A stretch of 38,645 bases of DNA from Alistipes sp. (lineage in GTDB: Bacteria; Bacteroidota; Bacteroidia; Bacteroidales; Rikenellaceae): contig JAFTOU010000019.1 of the NCBI GenBank assembly GCA_017463615.1, positions 1 to 38,645 on the forward strand, written 5' to 3'. The translations under genes were made by a program, and so were the position numbers. Below, piece by piece: positions 8,109 through 16,046 of the stretch (the stretch's first letter is position 1; every line of letters starts with the position of its first letter). The notes under the pieces were generated by a model that worked only from the letters and a program-made list of their open reading frames with translations, was not told the origin of the DNA and did not search any database.

Positions 8109-8248
8109 CCAATAGCCGAAGTAATTTTTAGGTTTTAGGAGAGGAATTACAACGCTACTGAGGAGCGGCAATGGGAGCATAGGAGGAGCTATGTGACCGA
8201 AGGCGCGACGAAGTGAAGGCAGTAATTACCTCATAAAAGCAAAAATTT
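8109..8248. other. ffh-era intergenic region with imperfect palindromes
   Basis: A nearly perfect outer pair, GAGG-AATTAC (8142-8151) and GTAATTACCTC (8221-8231), encloses a CATAG...CTATG hairpin around 8179-8194 and GC-rich purine-heavy DNA. It resembles in style, but not clearly in sequence, the other nested palindromes of this window. No terminator with a T-tract is seen. Confidence 0.4.
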
Positions 8249-9133
8249 ATGCACAAGAGTGGTTTTGTAAATATCATAGGCAACCCCAATGTCGGCAAGA
8301 GTACGCTGATGAATGCGTTGGTGGGCGAGCGTCTGTCTATCATCACATCCAAGGCGCAGACTACGCGTCACCGCATTATGGGTATTGTCAATGGCGAGGA
8401 TTTCCAGATTGTCTACTCCGACACTCCAGGTATTCTCAAGCCCAACTACAAACTTCAGGAGTCAATGATGAAGTTTGTGCGCGGAGCTGTATCGGATGCG
8501 GATGTTATCCTCTATGTGACTGACACCGTTGAGCAGCCGAGCGACCGCAACAGCGAAATATTGGAGAAGATTGCCCTCAGTGGCATTCCCGTACTGCTGA
8601 TTATCAACAAGATAGACCTCACTACGCAGGAGAAGTTAGAGGAGCTTGTAGCCTTCTGGCAGCAGCGACTGCCTATGGCAACAATCATCCCTGCATCGGC
8701 AAAGGAGAGCTTCAACATCGGCGCAATATTTGACCGTATACTCTCGTTACTTCCCCAGGGAGAGCCCTTCTATCCGAAGGATACACTTACGGACAAGACG
8801 CTGCGTTTCTTCGCCTCGGAGATTATCCGCGAGAAGATTCTCACGACATACGAAAAGGAGATTCCATACTGCTGCGAGATTGAGATTGACTCCTACAAGG
8901 AGGAGCCAGCTATAGACCGCATAAGCGCGACTATCTATGTTGCCCGCGACTCGCAGAAGGGTATTGTTATCGGTCACAAGGGCGAGAAGCTCAAGAAGGT
9001 TGGTCAGGCAGCTCGTCAGGACCTTGAGCGTTTCTTGGACAAGAAGGTCTTTCTACAACTCTTTGTTAAGGTGAATGACGACTGGCGCAACTCAGACCGT
9101 CAACTTCGCCGTTTTGGATATGAATTAGAGTAG
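8249..9133 (+). CDS. era: GTPase Era
   Basis: Era is a 294-residue GTPase that binds the 3' end of 16S rRNA and helps assemble the 30S subunit. Motifs seen: P-loop GNPNVGKS (11-18), switch region TTRHRIMG, DTPGIL, NKIDL and SAKE, followed by the KH domain with IGHKGEKLKK (about 245-255). It starts at the ATG beginning HKSGFVNIIGNPN, which leaves the normal short N-terminus. The TPR gene begins one base after its stop, so the two are probably co-transcribed. Complete and ordinary. Confidence 0.97.
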   Translation: MHKSGFVNIIGNPNVGKSTLMNALVGERLSIITSKAQTTRHRIMGIVNGEDFQIVYSDTPGILKPNYKLQESMMKFVRGAVSDADVILYVTDTVEQPSDRNSEILEKIALSGIPVLLIINKIDLTTQEKLEELVAFWQQRLPMATIIPASAKESFNIGAIFDRILSLLPQGEPFYPKDTLTDKTLRFFASEIIREKILTTYEKEIPYCCEIEIDSYKEEPAIDRISATIYVARDSQKGIVIGHKGEKLKKVGQAARQDLERFLDKKVFLQLFVKVNDDWRNSDRQLRRFGYELE

Positions 9134-9134
9134 A

Positions 9135-11135
9135 GTGAGGCGTTTTTTTCACATATTTATAGCCCTTATTGCGCTGCTGAGCACCACAGAGGTAAAGGCT
9201 CAGTATAACCGCGAGTACTTCTTCTGGGTAGGTCGTCAGCAGATGATGGAGAATGAGTTTACGGAGGCTATCCGTACGCTCAATGTTCTATTGCGCTTTG
9301 ACCAGGATGCCTACGAGGGCTACTTCCTGCGCGGCATTGCCAAGTACAATCTTGACGATTTGATTGGTGCCGATGCGGACTTTACTATCGCCATTAACAA
9401 GAACCCCGTCTTTACTACAGCCTATACATATCGCGCCATAACACGCTCAAGATTAGGAAATTACGACGATGCACTCAAGGACTTCCGCGAGGCTATAGAC
9501 CTTCGTCCTGACCTTCCTAACCCCTACTTCAGCCGTGGTGTTACGCGACTACTAAATCAGCAGTTCAAGGATGCGATAGCCGACTTTGACAACTTCATCC
9601 GCTATGAGAAGAAGGTTGCCGATGCCTACATCAACCGTGGCGTGTGCTACCTCTACCTCAAGGATACTGTTCGTGCGTACGAGAACTACGAGACCGCCAT
9701 TCGTACAAACCGCGAGAATCCATCCTCCTACAACCGTCGCGGAGCGCTCTACTTTGAGCAGAAGCGATATGCAGAGGCTGAGGCGGACTTCAACAAGGCC
9801 ATAGAGTGCGACTCTACCATGCCACTCTCCTACTTCAACCGCGCGCTGGTCTACAACGAGACCTCGCGTCCGCAGCTATCGCTCAAGGACCTTGACCGCG
9901 TAATTGAGCTTGACTCTACAAGCTCTATCAGCTACTTCAACCGTGCTATTATCCGCAGCAATATCGGCGATTTGAACCGCGCCTTGGAGGACTACAACAA
10001 GGTGGCTCAGTACTCGCCAAACAATGTGTTGGTATACTACAATCGCGCCATTCTTCGCACTCAGTTAGGCGATATCAAGCAGGCTGTGGAGGACTACACA
10101 CGCGCCATTGAGCTATATCCCGACTTTGCAAATGCCTACTTGGGCCGTAGCCACCTGCGCCATCTGCTCAAGGATAACTCTGGTGCTAAAAAGGACCGCC
10201 AGACTGCCGAGCGTAAGATTGCCGAGTACCGTTCTCGCCTGAGCGACAGCACATACTCCATCTATGCCGACACGACCCAGAAGTTCAACCGTCTGCTCTC
10301 CTTTGAGAGTAAGATTGCTGGCTCGTCGTTTGAGCGTATCAAGAGCCGCGGAGGAGATAAGGGCGATAATATGACCCTGCTGCCGCTCTATCGCTTTACG
10401 ATGCGTAATCGTGACTCTATAGATATTGAGCAGTCTACACGCCGCTTCCACTCGCAGCGTGCCGAGGACTTTATCGCAAATCTTGACAACCCACTGCTCC
10501 AGATTTCGCGCCTTGAGAGCAATATCGCCCCAGATTCGCTTGTGGAGATAAACCACAACTACCGCGAGGCGGTGAAGAGCATTGAGGGCGAGAGTGCTTG
10601 GAAGACCCTCTTTGAGTTGGCTATCAGCGAGTCGCTAATCAAGCAGTATACCAACGCTGTCAATACCTACTCGCAGGCTATTGCCCTCAATCCGTCTAAC
10701 CCATTCCTCTACCTCAATCGCGCAGCAACACAGGCGGAGATGATAGACTTTATCTCCTCTATTGACAACGGCTACCAGCGTATGTCTATAGAGAGTGACC
10801 CGGCTCGTCGTCTGCACAACTCGCACACCCGCACTTACGACTACAGCGAGGCTATATCCGACCTCAATAAGGCTATAAAGCTCCACCCGGGCTTTGCCTA
10901 CGCATACTATAACCGCGCAAACCTCTATGCCCTATCGGGTATGCTACCAGAGGCGGCGGATGACTACACTAAGGCTATTGAGCTCAACCCTCACTTTGCC
11001 GAGGCGTACTACAACCGCGGACTGCTGCAGATATATATGAAGGATACGCGCAAGGGGTGTCTTGATATCTCTAAGGCTGGCGAGCTTGGCATTACAGAGG
11101 CTTATCAGGTGCTGAAAAGTTACTCAAATCAATAA
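9135..11135 (+). CDS. Exported tetratricopeptide repeat protein
   Basis: This 666-residue protein has a signal peptide (MRRFFHIFIALIALLSTTEVKA region) and many TPR units, for example repeats of the type AxxxYNRGxxYxxxxxYxxAxxDFxxAIxxxP from about residue 30 to 360 and again from about 500 to 650. A charged linker lies between. TPR arrays are scaffolds for protein binding; in Bacteroidetes many such proteins act in the periplasm or outer-membrane processes, but no specific partner can be named. It starts with GTG one base after the era stop, which suggests coupling. No catalytic domain is visible. Confidence 0.85.
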   Translation: MRRFFHIFIALIALLSTTEVKAQYNREYFFWVGRQQMMENEFTEAIRTLNVLLRFDQDAYEGYFLRGIAKYNLDDLIGADADFTIAINKNPVFTTAYTYRAITRSRLGNYDDALKDFREAIDLRPDLPNPYFSRGVTRLLNQQFKDAIADFDNFIRYEKKVADAYINRGVCYLYLKDTVRAYENYETAIRTNRENPSSYNRRGALYFEQKRYAEAEADFNKAIECDSTMPLSYFNRALVYNETSRPQLSLKDLDRVIELDSTSSISYFNRAIIRSNIGDLNRALEDYNKVAQYSPNNVLVYYNRAILRTQLGDIKQAVEDYTRAIELYPDFANAYLGRSHLRHLLKDNSGAKKDRQTAERKIAEYRSRLSDSTYSIYADTTQKFNRLLSFESKIAGSSFERIKSRGGDKGDNMTLLPLYRFTMRNRDSIDIEQSTRRFHSQRAEDFIANLDNPLLQISRLESNIAPDSLVEINHNYREAVKSIEGESAWKTLFELAISESLIKQYTNAVNTYSQAIALNPSNPFLYLNRAATQAEMIDFISSIDNGYQRMSIESDPARRLHNSHTRTYDYSEAISDLNKAIKLHPGFAYAYYNRANLYALSGMLPEAADDYTKAIELNPHFAEAYYNRGLLQIYMKDTRKGCLDISKAGELGITEAYQVLKSYSNQ

Positions 11136-11160
11136 CTCAAATTTATAAATATAAACCATT

Positions 11161-12567
11161 ATGACTCAAACAATTCGTAAAAATCTCAACGACCACGCTT
11201 GGGCGCGTTGGACAGCGATGGTTCTCATTGCGCTGATGATGCTCTTTGCGCACATGTTCGTTGATGTAATCTCTCCTATCAAGGAGCTGATTCAGGTTCA
11301 GCGTGGCTGGACATCGGATATCTTCGGCACCTATGCAGGCTCGGAGTATCTGCTCAATGTATGGGGATTCCTTATCGTGGCAGGTATCATTCTTGATAAG
11401 ATGGGTATCCGCTTCACTGGTCTTACATCGGCAATCGTGATGATTATCGGTGCGGCAATCAAGTTCTACGCCGTCTCTGAGGCTTTTATCGGCACTGGCT
11501 TGGAGAGCTGGCTCAACAGCTGGTGGGTAGACTTCCCTGCATCGGCAAAGCTCGCATCGGCAGGCTTTATGATTTTCGGCTGCGGCTGCGAGATGGCAGG
11601 TATTACCGCCTCTAAGGCTATGGCTAAGTGGTTTGAGGGCAAGGAGATGGCTCTGGCTATGGGTCTGGAGATGGCTCTGACCCGCGTGAGCGTGTTCCTT
11701 ATCTTTACAATCTCGCCTCGCCTTGCAGGTATCGGTGGCGCTAACCCTTCGGTAGTTCGCCCTGTGGCATTCTGCCTGGCTCTGCTCTGCATCGGCCTGC
11801 TCTTCTACTCTATCTTCTGCGTTATGGATAAGAAGCTGGATAGCCAGACTGGCGCTGCGGAGAGTGCAGACCCTGAGGAGGAGTTCAAGTTCTCTGATAT
11901 CGGTAAGATTTTCAGTAGCAAGCTCTTCTGGATTGTAGCTATGCTCTGCGTGCTCTACTACTCGGCTATCTTCCCATTCCAGAAGTTCGCAGCAAATATG
12001 CTCCAGAGCAACCTTAACCTGGACGCTACTACCGCTGCCGACATCTTCCGCTGGTTCCCTATCGGTGCCGCTTGCGTTACCCCATTCTTGGGTTGGTATC
12101 TTGACCGTAAGGGTAAGGGCGCAACTATGCTTATCCTCGGTGCACTGCTGATGATTGTCTGCCACTCTATCTTCGCCCTCGTGCTGCCTGCAGTACCAAG
12201 CAAGATTATCGCTTACGCAGCTATCATCCTGCTCGGCGTATCATTCTCGCTCGTTCCTGCAGCCCTCTGGCCATCTGTGCCAAAGATTATGGATAAGCGC
12301 TTCCTCGGTAGCGCATACTCGCTCATCTTCTGGGTGCAGAACTTCGGTCTGAGCTTCACCCCAATGCTTATCGGCTATGTCCTTGAGAAGACCAACCCAG
12401 GTGTAGCAGAGCAGATTGAGGCAGGCGTTACCGGCGTAAACTATAACTATACAGCCCCAATGCTCGTATTCGTTGCCCTCGGCGTTCTGGCACTGCTCTT
12501 CGCACTCTACCTCAAGGCCGACGACCGCCGCAACAACTACGGCCTCGAGCGACCAAATATCCAGTAG
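11161..12567 (+). CDS. Major facilitator superfamily transporter
   Basis: A 468-residue inner-membrane protein with about 12 hydrophobic segments in two halves, a soluble loop with acidic residues near 235-250 between them, and MFS-like basic turns such as DRKGKGATMLILGALL. The substrate is not evident; some relatives are annotated as nitrate/nitrite or sugar-phosphate permeases, but I see no diagnostic motif. It follows the TPR gene by 25 nt, so it may be in the same transcript, and it is followed by a TAGGGTG/CACCCTA terminator. Confidence 0.85.
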   Translation: MTQTIRKNLNDHAWARWTAMVLIALMMLFAHMFVDVISPIKELIQVQRGWTSDIFGTYAGSEYLLNVWGFLIVAGIILDKMGIRFTGLTSAIVMIIGAAIKFYAVSEAFIGTGLESWLNSWWVDFPASAKLASAGFMIFGCGCEMAGITASKAMAKWFEGKEMALAMGLEMALTRVSVFLIFTISPRLAGIGGANPSVVRPVAFCLALLCIGLLFYSIFCVMDKKLDSQTGAAESADPEEEFKFSDIGKIFSSKLFWIVAMLCVLYYSAIFPFQKFAANMLQSNLNLDATTAADIFRWFPIGAACVTPFLGWYLDRKGKGATMLILGALLMIVCHSIFALVLPAVPSKIIAYAAIILLGVSFSLVPAALWPSVPKIMDKRFLGSAYSLIFWVQNFGLSFTPMLIGYVLEKTNPGVAEQIEAGVTGVNYNYTAPMLVFVALGVLALLFALYLKADDRRNNYGLERPNIQ

Positions 12568-12636
12568 GACGGCTGGCTATTGGCTGTTAGCTATTAGCTA
12601 TTGGCTTTTTAGAGGTATCGCCTACGGCGATAGTTT

Positions 12637-12668
12637 TATAGGGTGTAGAGATGCACCCTATTTTTTGT
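12637..12668 (+). terminator. Terminator after the MFS gene
   Basis: TAGGGTG, an 8-nt loop, CACCCTA and then a T-tract. A second small hairpin, TATCGCC-TAC-GGCGATA, precedes it at about 12617-12633. Between the MFS stop and these hairpins lies a short tandem motif (GGCTATT/AGCTATT units, about 12574-12606) without apparent coding role. Confidence 0.65.
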
Positions 12669-12720
12669 TTTCAAAGCACTACCCTATTTTGTCGTCAAAG
12701 TGCGTCAGATAGCACTGTCC

Positions 12721-12930
12721 AATTTGGCGTCAGAAGGGCGTAGATGCAACGCCGCGATTAAGCCGAGCGCAATCAAACTTGTTTGAATTGCCGAGGCGGA
12801 GCGGTGAAGGGTCGCCAAAGGCGAGCCAACGCTCGGCAAAAAATCCCAGCGATGGATAGTACTAAAAGCGTACAGCCATTGCTGGGAGTTTTTGTTAGCG
12901 GCGGCAGGTATGCCCTTATCACGCCAAATT
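12721..12930. repeat. Nested palindromic intergenic element, copy 2 (extended form)
   Basis: The terminal inverted repeat is AATTTGGCGT (12721-12730) with ACGCCAAATT (12921-12930). The shared hairpin is TCCCAGCGATGG (12844-12855) with CCATTGCTGGGA (12876-12887), tip GTAC-TAAAAGC-GTAC, between A- and T-tracts. An extra arm, GCCGAGCG (12762-12769) with CGCTCGGC (12830-12837), contains two sub-hairpins, one being GGTCGCC-AAA-GGCGAGCC. A second left-end-like sequence (ATTTTGTCGTC, 12686-12696) lies just outside. The right repeat lies over the stop of the glycosyltransferase gene. It fills most of the 350 bp between the MFS and glycosyltransferase genes. Confidence 0.75.
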
Positions 12931-14034
12931 AAGCACTTCTGTAATCCTATCACACATCGCACTCCAACTAAATCGTTTGCGCTCGGTGACAATATTCTGG
13001 CGGAAGCGGGTGAGGTTATCGTCCTTGTAGAGGGACTCAATAGAGTCAAGGACGCCTTCAACGGTTGGGGGGCAGACATAGCCGACCCTATCGTCGGGGA
13101 CAATCTCGGGGAGGCCACCGACCTCGGTGACAATCATAGGGGTGCAGAAGTTATAGGCTATCTGTGTCACGCCGCTCTGCGTGGCTGTCTTATAGGGCAG
13201 CACAAGGGCATCGGCGACGGAGAAGTAGTACTTAACATCCTCGTCTGCCACAAATCTATCGTGGAGGATTACCCTATCGCCCAGCGCCTCAAGCAGTGGC
13301 TCGTACTTCTCTTTGCTCTCGTAAAACTCGCCCGCAACGATTAGTTTCAGACCATCGCGGCGCACCTTGCGCCACGCCTCAAGGAGTATATCCAAACCCT
13401 TATACTCGCGCACAAGACCAAAAAAGAGGAGGTAGTCCACATTGGCATCCAACCCCAAGTGACGGCAAGCCTCAGTGCGCTCCACGCGGTTGCCGAAGTT
13501 GGAGAACATCGGGTGTGGCGAGAAGAGTGCAGGGGCTGAGCTGTAGTGCTTCAGCTCACCGTGCACCTGCTCCGACATATAGACAAAGCCATCCACAGCG
13601 CCGAGGTAGTAGTGGTTGAACGGGCGGTCGGTGATATGGTGCTCGTGCGGCTCAACATTATCTATCTGGCAGATGACCTTCGTTACGCCATTTCGGCGAG
13701 CTATACGGGCGATTGTTCCGAAGCAGGGAGCCATAAATGGGGTCCAGTACTTCATCAGCACCATATCGGGAGCCTCGCGGCGGATACGATTGCCGACAGT
13801 TATCCAATTTATTGGGTTACAGGTGTTTACAATGCGCTCTATGTGCAAATCTTTCGGCGCGGGGGTATCTACCGTCTGGCTCTTGCCAGGGAAGAGGAGC
13901 GAGGGGTACTGCAACGAGAAGGTGTAGATTACAACCTCGTCGCCACGCGAGATATACTCTCGCGCCATAGTCTCCATAATTGACGCCAAACCACCACGAT
14001 ACGGGTGCGCAGGTCCAAGAATTACTATCTTCAT
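12919..14034 (-). CDS. Glycosyltransferase family 4
   Basis: A 371-residue GT-B fold enzyme that would transfer a sugar from a nucleotide donor, probably to a surface glycan. Seen: the N-terminal MKIVILGPAHPYRGG acceptor-side motif, FGLVREYKGLDILLEAW at the second Rossmann domain, the Asp-rich VADEDVKYYFSVADALVLPY region, and GLPEIV near the donor site. I chose the ATG at 14034 because it gives the usual GT4 N-terminus; an upstream in-frame ATG would add 20 unrelated residues. Its last residues (N-L-A) and TGA stop are read from the terminal repeat of the element at 12721-12930. It stands alone, away from the polysaccharide operon. Confidence 0.9.
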   Translation of the reverse strand: MKIVILGPAHPYRGGLASIMETMAREYISRGDEVVIYTFSLQYPSLLFPGKSQTVDTPAPKDLHIERIVNTCNPINWITVGNRIRREAPDMVLMKYWTPFMAPCFGTIARIARRNGVTKVICQIDNVEPHEHHITDRPFNHYYLGAVDGFVYMSEQVHGELKHYSSAPALFSPHPMFSNFGNRVERTEACRHLGLDANVDYLLFFGLVREYKGLDILLEAWRKVRRDGLKLIVAGEFYESKEKYEPLLEALGDRVILHDRFVADEDVKYYFSVADALVLPYKTATQSGVTQIAYNFCTPMIVTEVGGLPEIVPDDRVGYVCPPTVEGVLDSIESLYKDDNLTRFRQNIVTERKRFSWSAMCDRITEVLNLA

Positions 14035-14111
14035 ATCAAAATCTTTCCGTAAAGGTACAAAAAAAGAGAGCAGATTCCAAAAATCTGCCCCCATTTTCTA
14101 TCATCACAACC

Positions 14112-14840
14112 CTATCGCCACTCAAACGATGCTCGGCAAGCCGCCACACCATCCTCGCGCGTAATCTCAAAGAGGGTCGTATTCTCCACCACCTGCATAC
14201 CCACCTTGAGCGTCTGCCCAAAGAGGCACTCGTGCATAAAGTGCACATCCAGACGGAACGGGCGGTTCTGCTTGAGGTACTCAATCGGCAGCATATCAAC
14301 CATCAGGGCGATGTAGCGCATGGTGTTCATGTGGTTGTTGAAGTCAATGTCACTGTAGACAATCTTGTGCTCGCGCGTCACCTCCGCCTCAATGGCCGTC
14401 AGTCGGCGTGGCTGCTCGCACGGAGACTCCACAAGGCTGACATAGGGCTCAAACATCTCCTCAATAGTATTGAGCGCCACCGGCACACGCTTCACATAGT
14501 CCAACATACACCACTGCGAAAGCGAACGAACAAACACATTGCCCTCCATATCCGACAGCGTAAAGTTACGCGTTGAGAGCAACCTGGCATTGTGATTTAC
14601 CCATGTTGTAAGGTCAAATTCTGCAAACTGCTCAGGACGCGAATCCACCTCAATAACAAACTTTGAGAGCACCCATGTGCGGTTAAGCGGCGTGAGCGCA
14701 TCCACACCAAAACCCTTTCCCTGCGCATCTATACCCGCAGTATTGAGGATATAGTTACCCAGCGAGTCAATGGTCGCACGCAGCGTAAAATCAACATTCT
14801 GCGTCGCCACCTGATAACGATATGTAGTCTGATTTTTCAT
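14112..14840 (-). CDS. Acyl-ACP thioesterase (FatA/FatB type)
   Basis: A 242-residue double-hotdog enzyme that releases free fatty acids from acyl carrier protein. The N-terminal hotdog ends near residue 140. The C-terminal hotdog begins with DIDFNNHMNTMRYIALMVD, which matches the Asn-x-His-x-Asn active-site loop of plant and bacterial acyl-ACP thioesterases. Length fits the bacterial branch. A perfect promoter (TTTG, 19 nt, TATCTTTG, minus strand 14875-14845) ends 4 nt before the ATG, so the message is probably leaderless. It lies 77 nt upstream of the glycosyltransferase and the two may share a transcript. Confidence 0.92.
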   Translation of the reverse strand: MKNQTTYRYQVATQNVDFTLRATIDSLGNYILNTAGIDAQGKGFGVDALTPLNRTWVLSKFVIEVDSRPEQFAEFDLTTWVNHNARLLSTRNFTLSDMEGNVFVRSLSQWCMLDYVKRVPVALNTIEEMFEPYVSLVESPCEQPRRLTAIEAEVTREHKIVYSDIDFNNHMNTMRYIALMVDMLPIEYLKQNRPFRLDVHFMHECLFGQTLKVGMQVVENTTLFEITREDGVAACRASFEWR

Positions 14841-14844
14841 ACCG

Positions 14845-14875
14845 CAAAGATAGCAAAAATTTACGGAACAGCAAA
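14845..14875 (-). promoter_or_regulatory. Promoter of the acyl-ACP thioesterase gene
   Basis: On the minus strand TTTG (14875-14872), a 19-nt spacer and TATCTTTG (14852-14845) match the Bacteroidetes consensus exactly. The predicted start falls on or beside the ATG at 14840. Confidence 0.8.
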
Positions 14876-14881
14876 TTTTGC

Positions 14882-14923
14882 CGTTGGCTCGTCTACGACG
14901 ACCCTTCCTCCTCGCGGCTCGGC
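14882..14923 (-). repeat. Partial copy of the palindromic element arm
   Basis: Read on the minus strand, this segment matches the extra arm of copy 2 (12790-12831): GCCGAG, then GAAGGGTCG, then CGAGCCAACG, with a hairpin GGTCGTC-GTA-GACGAGCC where copy 2 has GGTCGCC-AAA-GGCGAGCC. The stem change is compensatory. Terminal repeats and the TAAAGC hairpin are absent. The remaining gene-free DNA to 15060 holds a GTCGCT-GAAGCGAC hairpin (about 14980-14995) and a short GGTGTTAG direct repeat (about 15030-15055). Confidence 0.5.
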
Positions 14924-15067
14924 ATAGTCTGCAAGCAGTCTCTGCTCTCGCTCCGCAGCGTCGGTTGGCTATTCATAGGTGTCGCTGAAGCGACAAGTAT
15001 TGAGGGGGGGGGTGCGGAGAGTTCCCAAAGGTGTTAGAGTTATTAGAGGTGTTAGGGCACTACGCAA

Positions 15068-15097
15068 CAATAGCGAGAGCCTGAACTCTCGCTATTG
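15068..15097 (-). terminator. Hairpin after the small lipoprotein gene
   Basis: A perfect 12-bp stem, CAATAGCGAGAG and CTCTCGCTATTG, with a 6-nt loop, lies 16 nt beyond the stop. There is no T-tract, so it may stop transcription weakly or protect the 3' end. Confidence 0.5.
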
Positions 15098-15112
15098 ATT
15101 AGGTACTAATTG

Positions 15113-15667
15113 CTACTTAAACAAGTTTAACAAATCTCTTTCAAACTTTCCAGTAGAAACACATGCCTCCTTAGCTGGTATCTCTTGTAAATACTTTTTG
15201 AATGTAAGAGTGTTTAGTATCTCTAAAATACGGATACCTTGCATTCCTCCTAAATTCACACTGATTGAAGTTTTAGTATCATCAACCTTTCTTACTCTAA
15301 CATTAAATGAGCAGGTCGCTTTGTTTCCAACGCATTTGCAGCCATTATATTTATTGAGATAAGGTAAAACAAACCATGCGTTATCATTCTGTAGTTTTCC
15401 ATACTCATCCTCCATTGTTACTAATGATTCTCCAATATTTACCGCATTTGCAACAATGATACCACTATCTTTTTCCAAGACTCCTATGGGCAGATTATTC
15501 ATCGCAAAGAAATCTATTACATTAGCCCAAACAGCATCATAAGGGGTATTAGTCTCTACCGAGTTACTAATAGGATAGCTGCTTTTAAGAGTGAGCAATG
15601 GTGCAGAACAAGAATTAAAACACAATACTGCCGTACACAACAACACCAGTCCAAAAATCTTTTTCAT
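15113..15667 (-). CDS. Small lipoprotein of unknown function
   Basis: A 184-residue protein with a lipoprotein signal: MKKIFGLVLLCTAVLCFNSC, with Cys20 as the likely lipidated residue. The mature part begins SAPLLTLKSSYPISNSVETNTPYDAVWANVIDFFAMN and has a predicted mixed alpha/beta pattern with KDSGIIVANA, which resembles the small envelope domains in which a substrate-free alpha/beta fold follows a conserved Trp helix. I do not recognise a family with confidence. Its DNA is more AT-rich than the flanking genes. It lies directly downstream of the candidate structured RNA, with a hairpin (15684-15725) between them and no convincing promoter of its own, so it may be transcribed by read-through from the RNA promoter. 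Confidence 0.75.
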   Translation of the reverse strand: MKKIFGLVLLCTAVLCFNSCSAPLLTLKSSYPISNSVETNTPYDAVWANVIDFFAMNNLPIGVLEKDSGIIVANAVNIGESLVTMEDEYGKLQNDNAWFVLPYLNKYNGCKCVGNKATCSFNVRVRKVDDTKTSISVNLGGMQGIRILEILNTLTFKKYLQEIPAKEACVSTGKFERDLLNLFK

Positions 15668-15683
15668 AATTTTTTGATATTTA

Positions 15684-15725
15684 AGTTAAACATAAGTGGC
15701 TGCCTCAGATGGCAACCGTTTAACT
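15684..15725 (-). other. Hairpin between structured RNA and lipoprotein start
   Basis: AGTTAAAC and GTTTAACT form 8 outer pairs, enclosing TGCC-TCAGAT-GGCA. It lies 17 nt before the lipoprotein ATG and directly after the U-tract of the structured RNA. It could fold in a read-through transcript and affect translation or stability. Confidence 0.5.
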
Positions 15726-15726
15726 C

Positions 15727-15919
15727 AAAAAAAGAAAAACGCGGGTCACGCTTAATACTGAAGGTACGACCAAGCACCCATACACATAAGCACAACCCAC
15801 GCCGTATATACCAGCGTGAGCATTTAGCGTGCCTATTGCTTGTGTACTTGAATAAATTGGTCGTTTTTCAGTATAGCAACAGCCTAAATGCCATCTAAAG
15901 AACTGCGTATCCCGCAATC
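15727..15919 (-). ncRNA. Candidate rod-shaped structured RNA, about 180-190 nt
   Basis: On the minus strand, a perfect promoter predicts a start near 15918-15920. The 5' end GCGGGATACGC (15915-15905) pairs with the 3' end GCGTGACCCGC (15751-15741), which runs directly into GTTTTTCTTTTTTT (15740-15727). Inside, TTCAGTAT/ATACTGAA and CGACCAA/TTGGTCG stems (15857-15874 with 15755-15773), TACACA/TGTGTA with AGCA/TGCT (15837-15846 with 15781-15792) and an apical CACGC/GCGTG hairpin (15798-15818) stack into a rod. One strand has a roughly 30-nt bulge (15875-15904). Size and closed-rod shape recall 6S RNA; an attenuator leader of the next gene is the alternative. A 65-codon reading frame exists across it but looks incidental. 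Confidence 0.65.
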
Positions 15920-15924
15920 CATCA

Positions 15925-15955
15925 CAAAGATAGTCAAATTTAATCTAATTACAAA
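15925..15955 (-). promoter_or_regulatory. Promoter of the structured RNA
   Basis: On the minus strand TTTG (15955-15952), a 19-nt spacer and TATCTTTG (15932-15925) match the consensus exactly. Confidence 0.85.
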
Positions 15956-15990
15956 GCGATAAAGCTATTTTTTTGCTTTTATCCGTGAGT

Positions 15991-16040
15991 CCGAACACCG
16001 AACGAACAAGGGTGTTCGCATTTCCGAACAAAACCGAACG
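15991..16040. promoter_or_regulatory. Cluster of CCGAACR repeats upstream of the structured RNA promoter
   Basis: CCGAACA (15991-15997), CCGAACG (15998-16004), CCGAACA (16024-16030) and CCGAACG (16034-16040) lie in 50 bp, ending 36 bp from the -33 box. GAACACC and GGTGTTC (about 15993-15999 with 16011-16017) can also form a hairpin. They could be regulator binding sites or part of a repeat; neither is proven. Confidence 0.4.
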
Positions 16041-16046
16041 CTGCCC

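Noticed and set aside
6789-8180. Long minus-strand reading frame antisense to ffh
   Set aside because: Ffh has all SRP54 motifs in the plus frame; the antisense product is rich in Leu, His and Cys without domains.
12574-12606. GGCTATT/AGCTATT tandem motif as a regulatory array
   Set aside because: It is short, imperfect and between a stop codon and a terminator; a chance or decayed repeat is enough to explain it.
15684-15900. AGATGGCA in the structured RNA bulge complementary to TGCCATCT in the following hairpin
   Set aside because: Eight complementary bases next to each other are weak evidence and the hairpin's own pairing already explains the second copy.
15720-15917. 65-codon reading frame across the structured RNA (minus strand)
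   Set aside because: It runs through paired stems on both sides and into the U-tract, has no signal or domain, and its start lies only a few bases after the predicted transcription start. A structured RNA explains the sequence better, though a short conserved peptide cannot be excluded.
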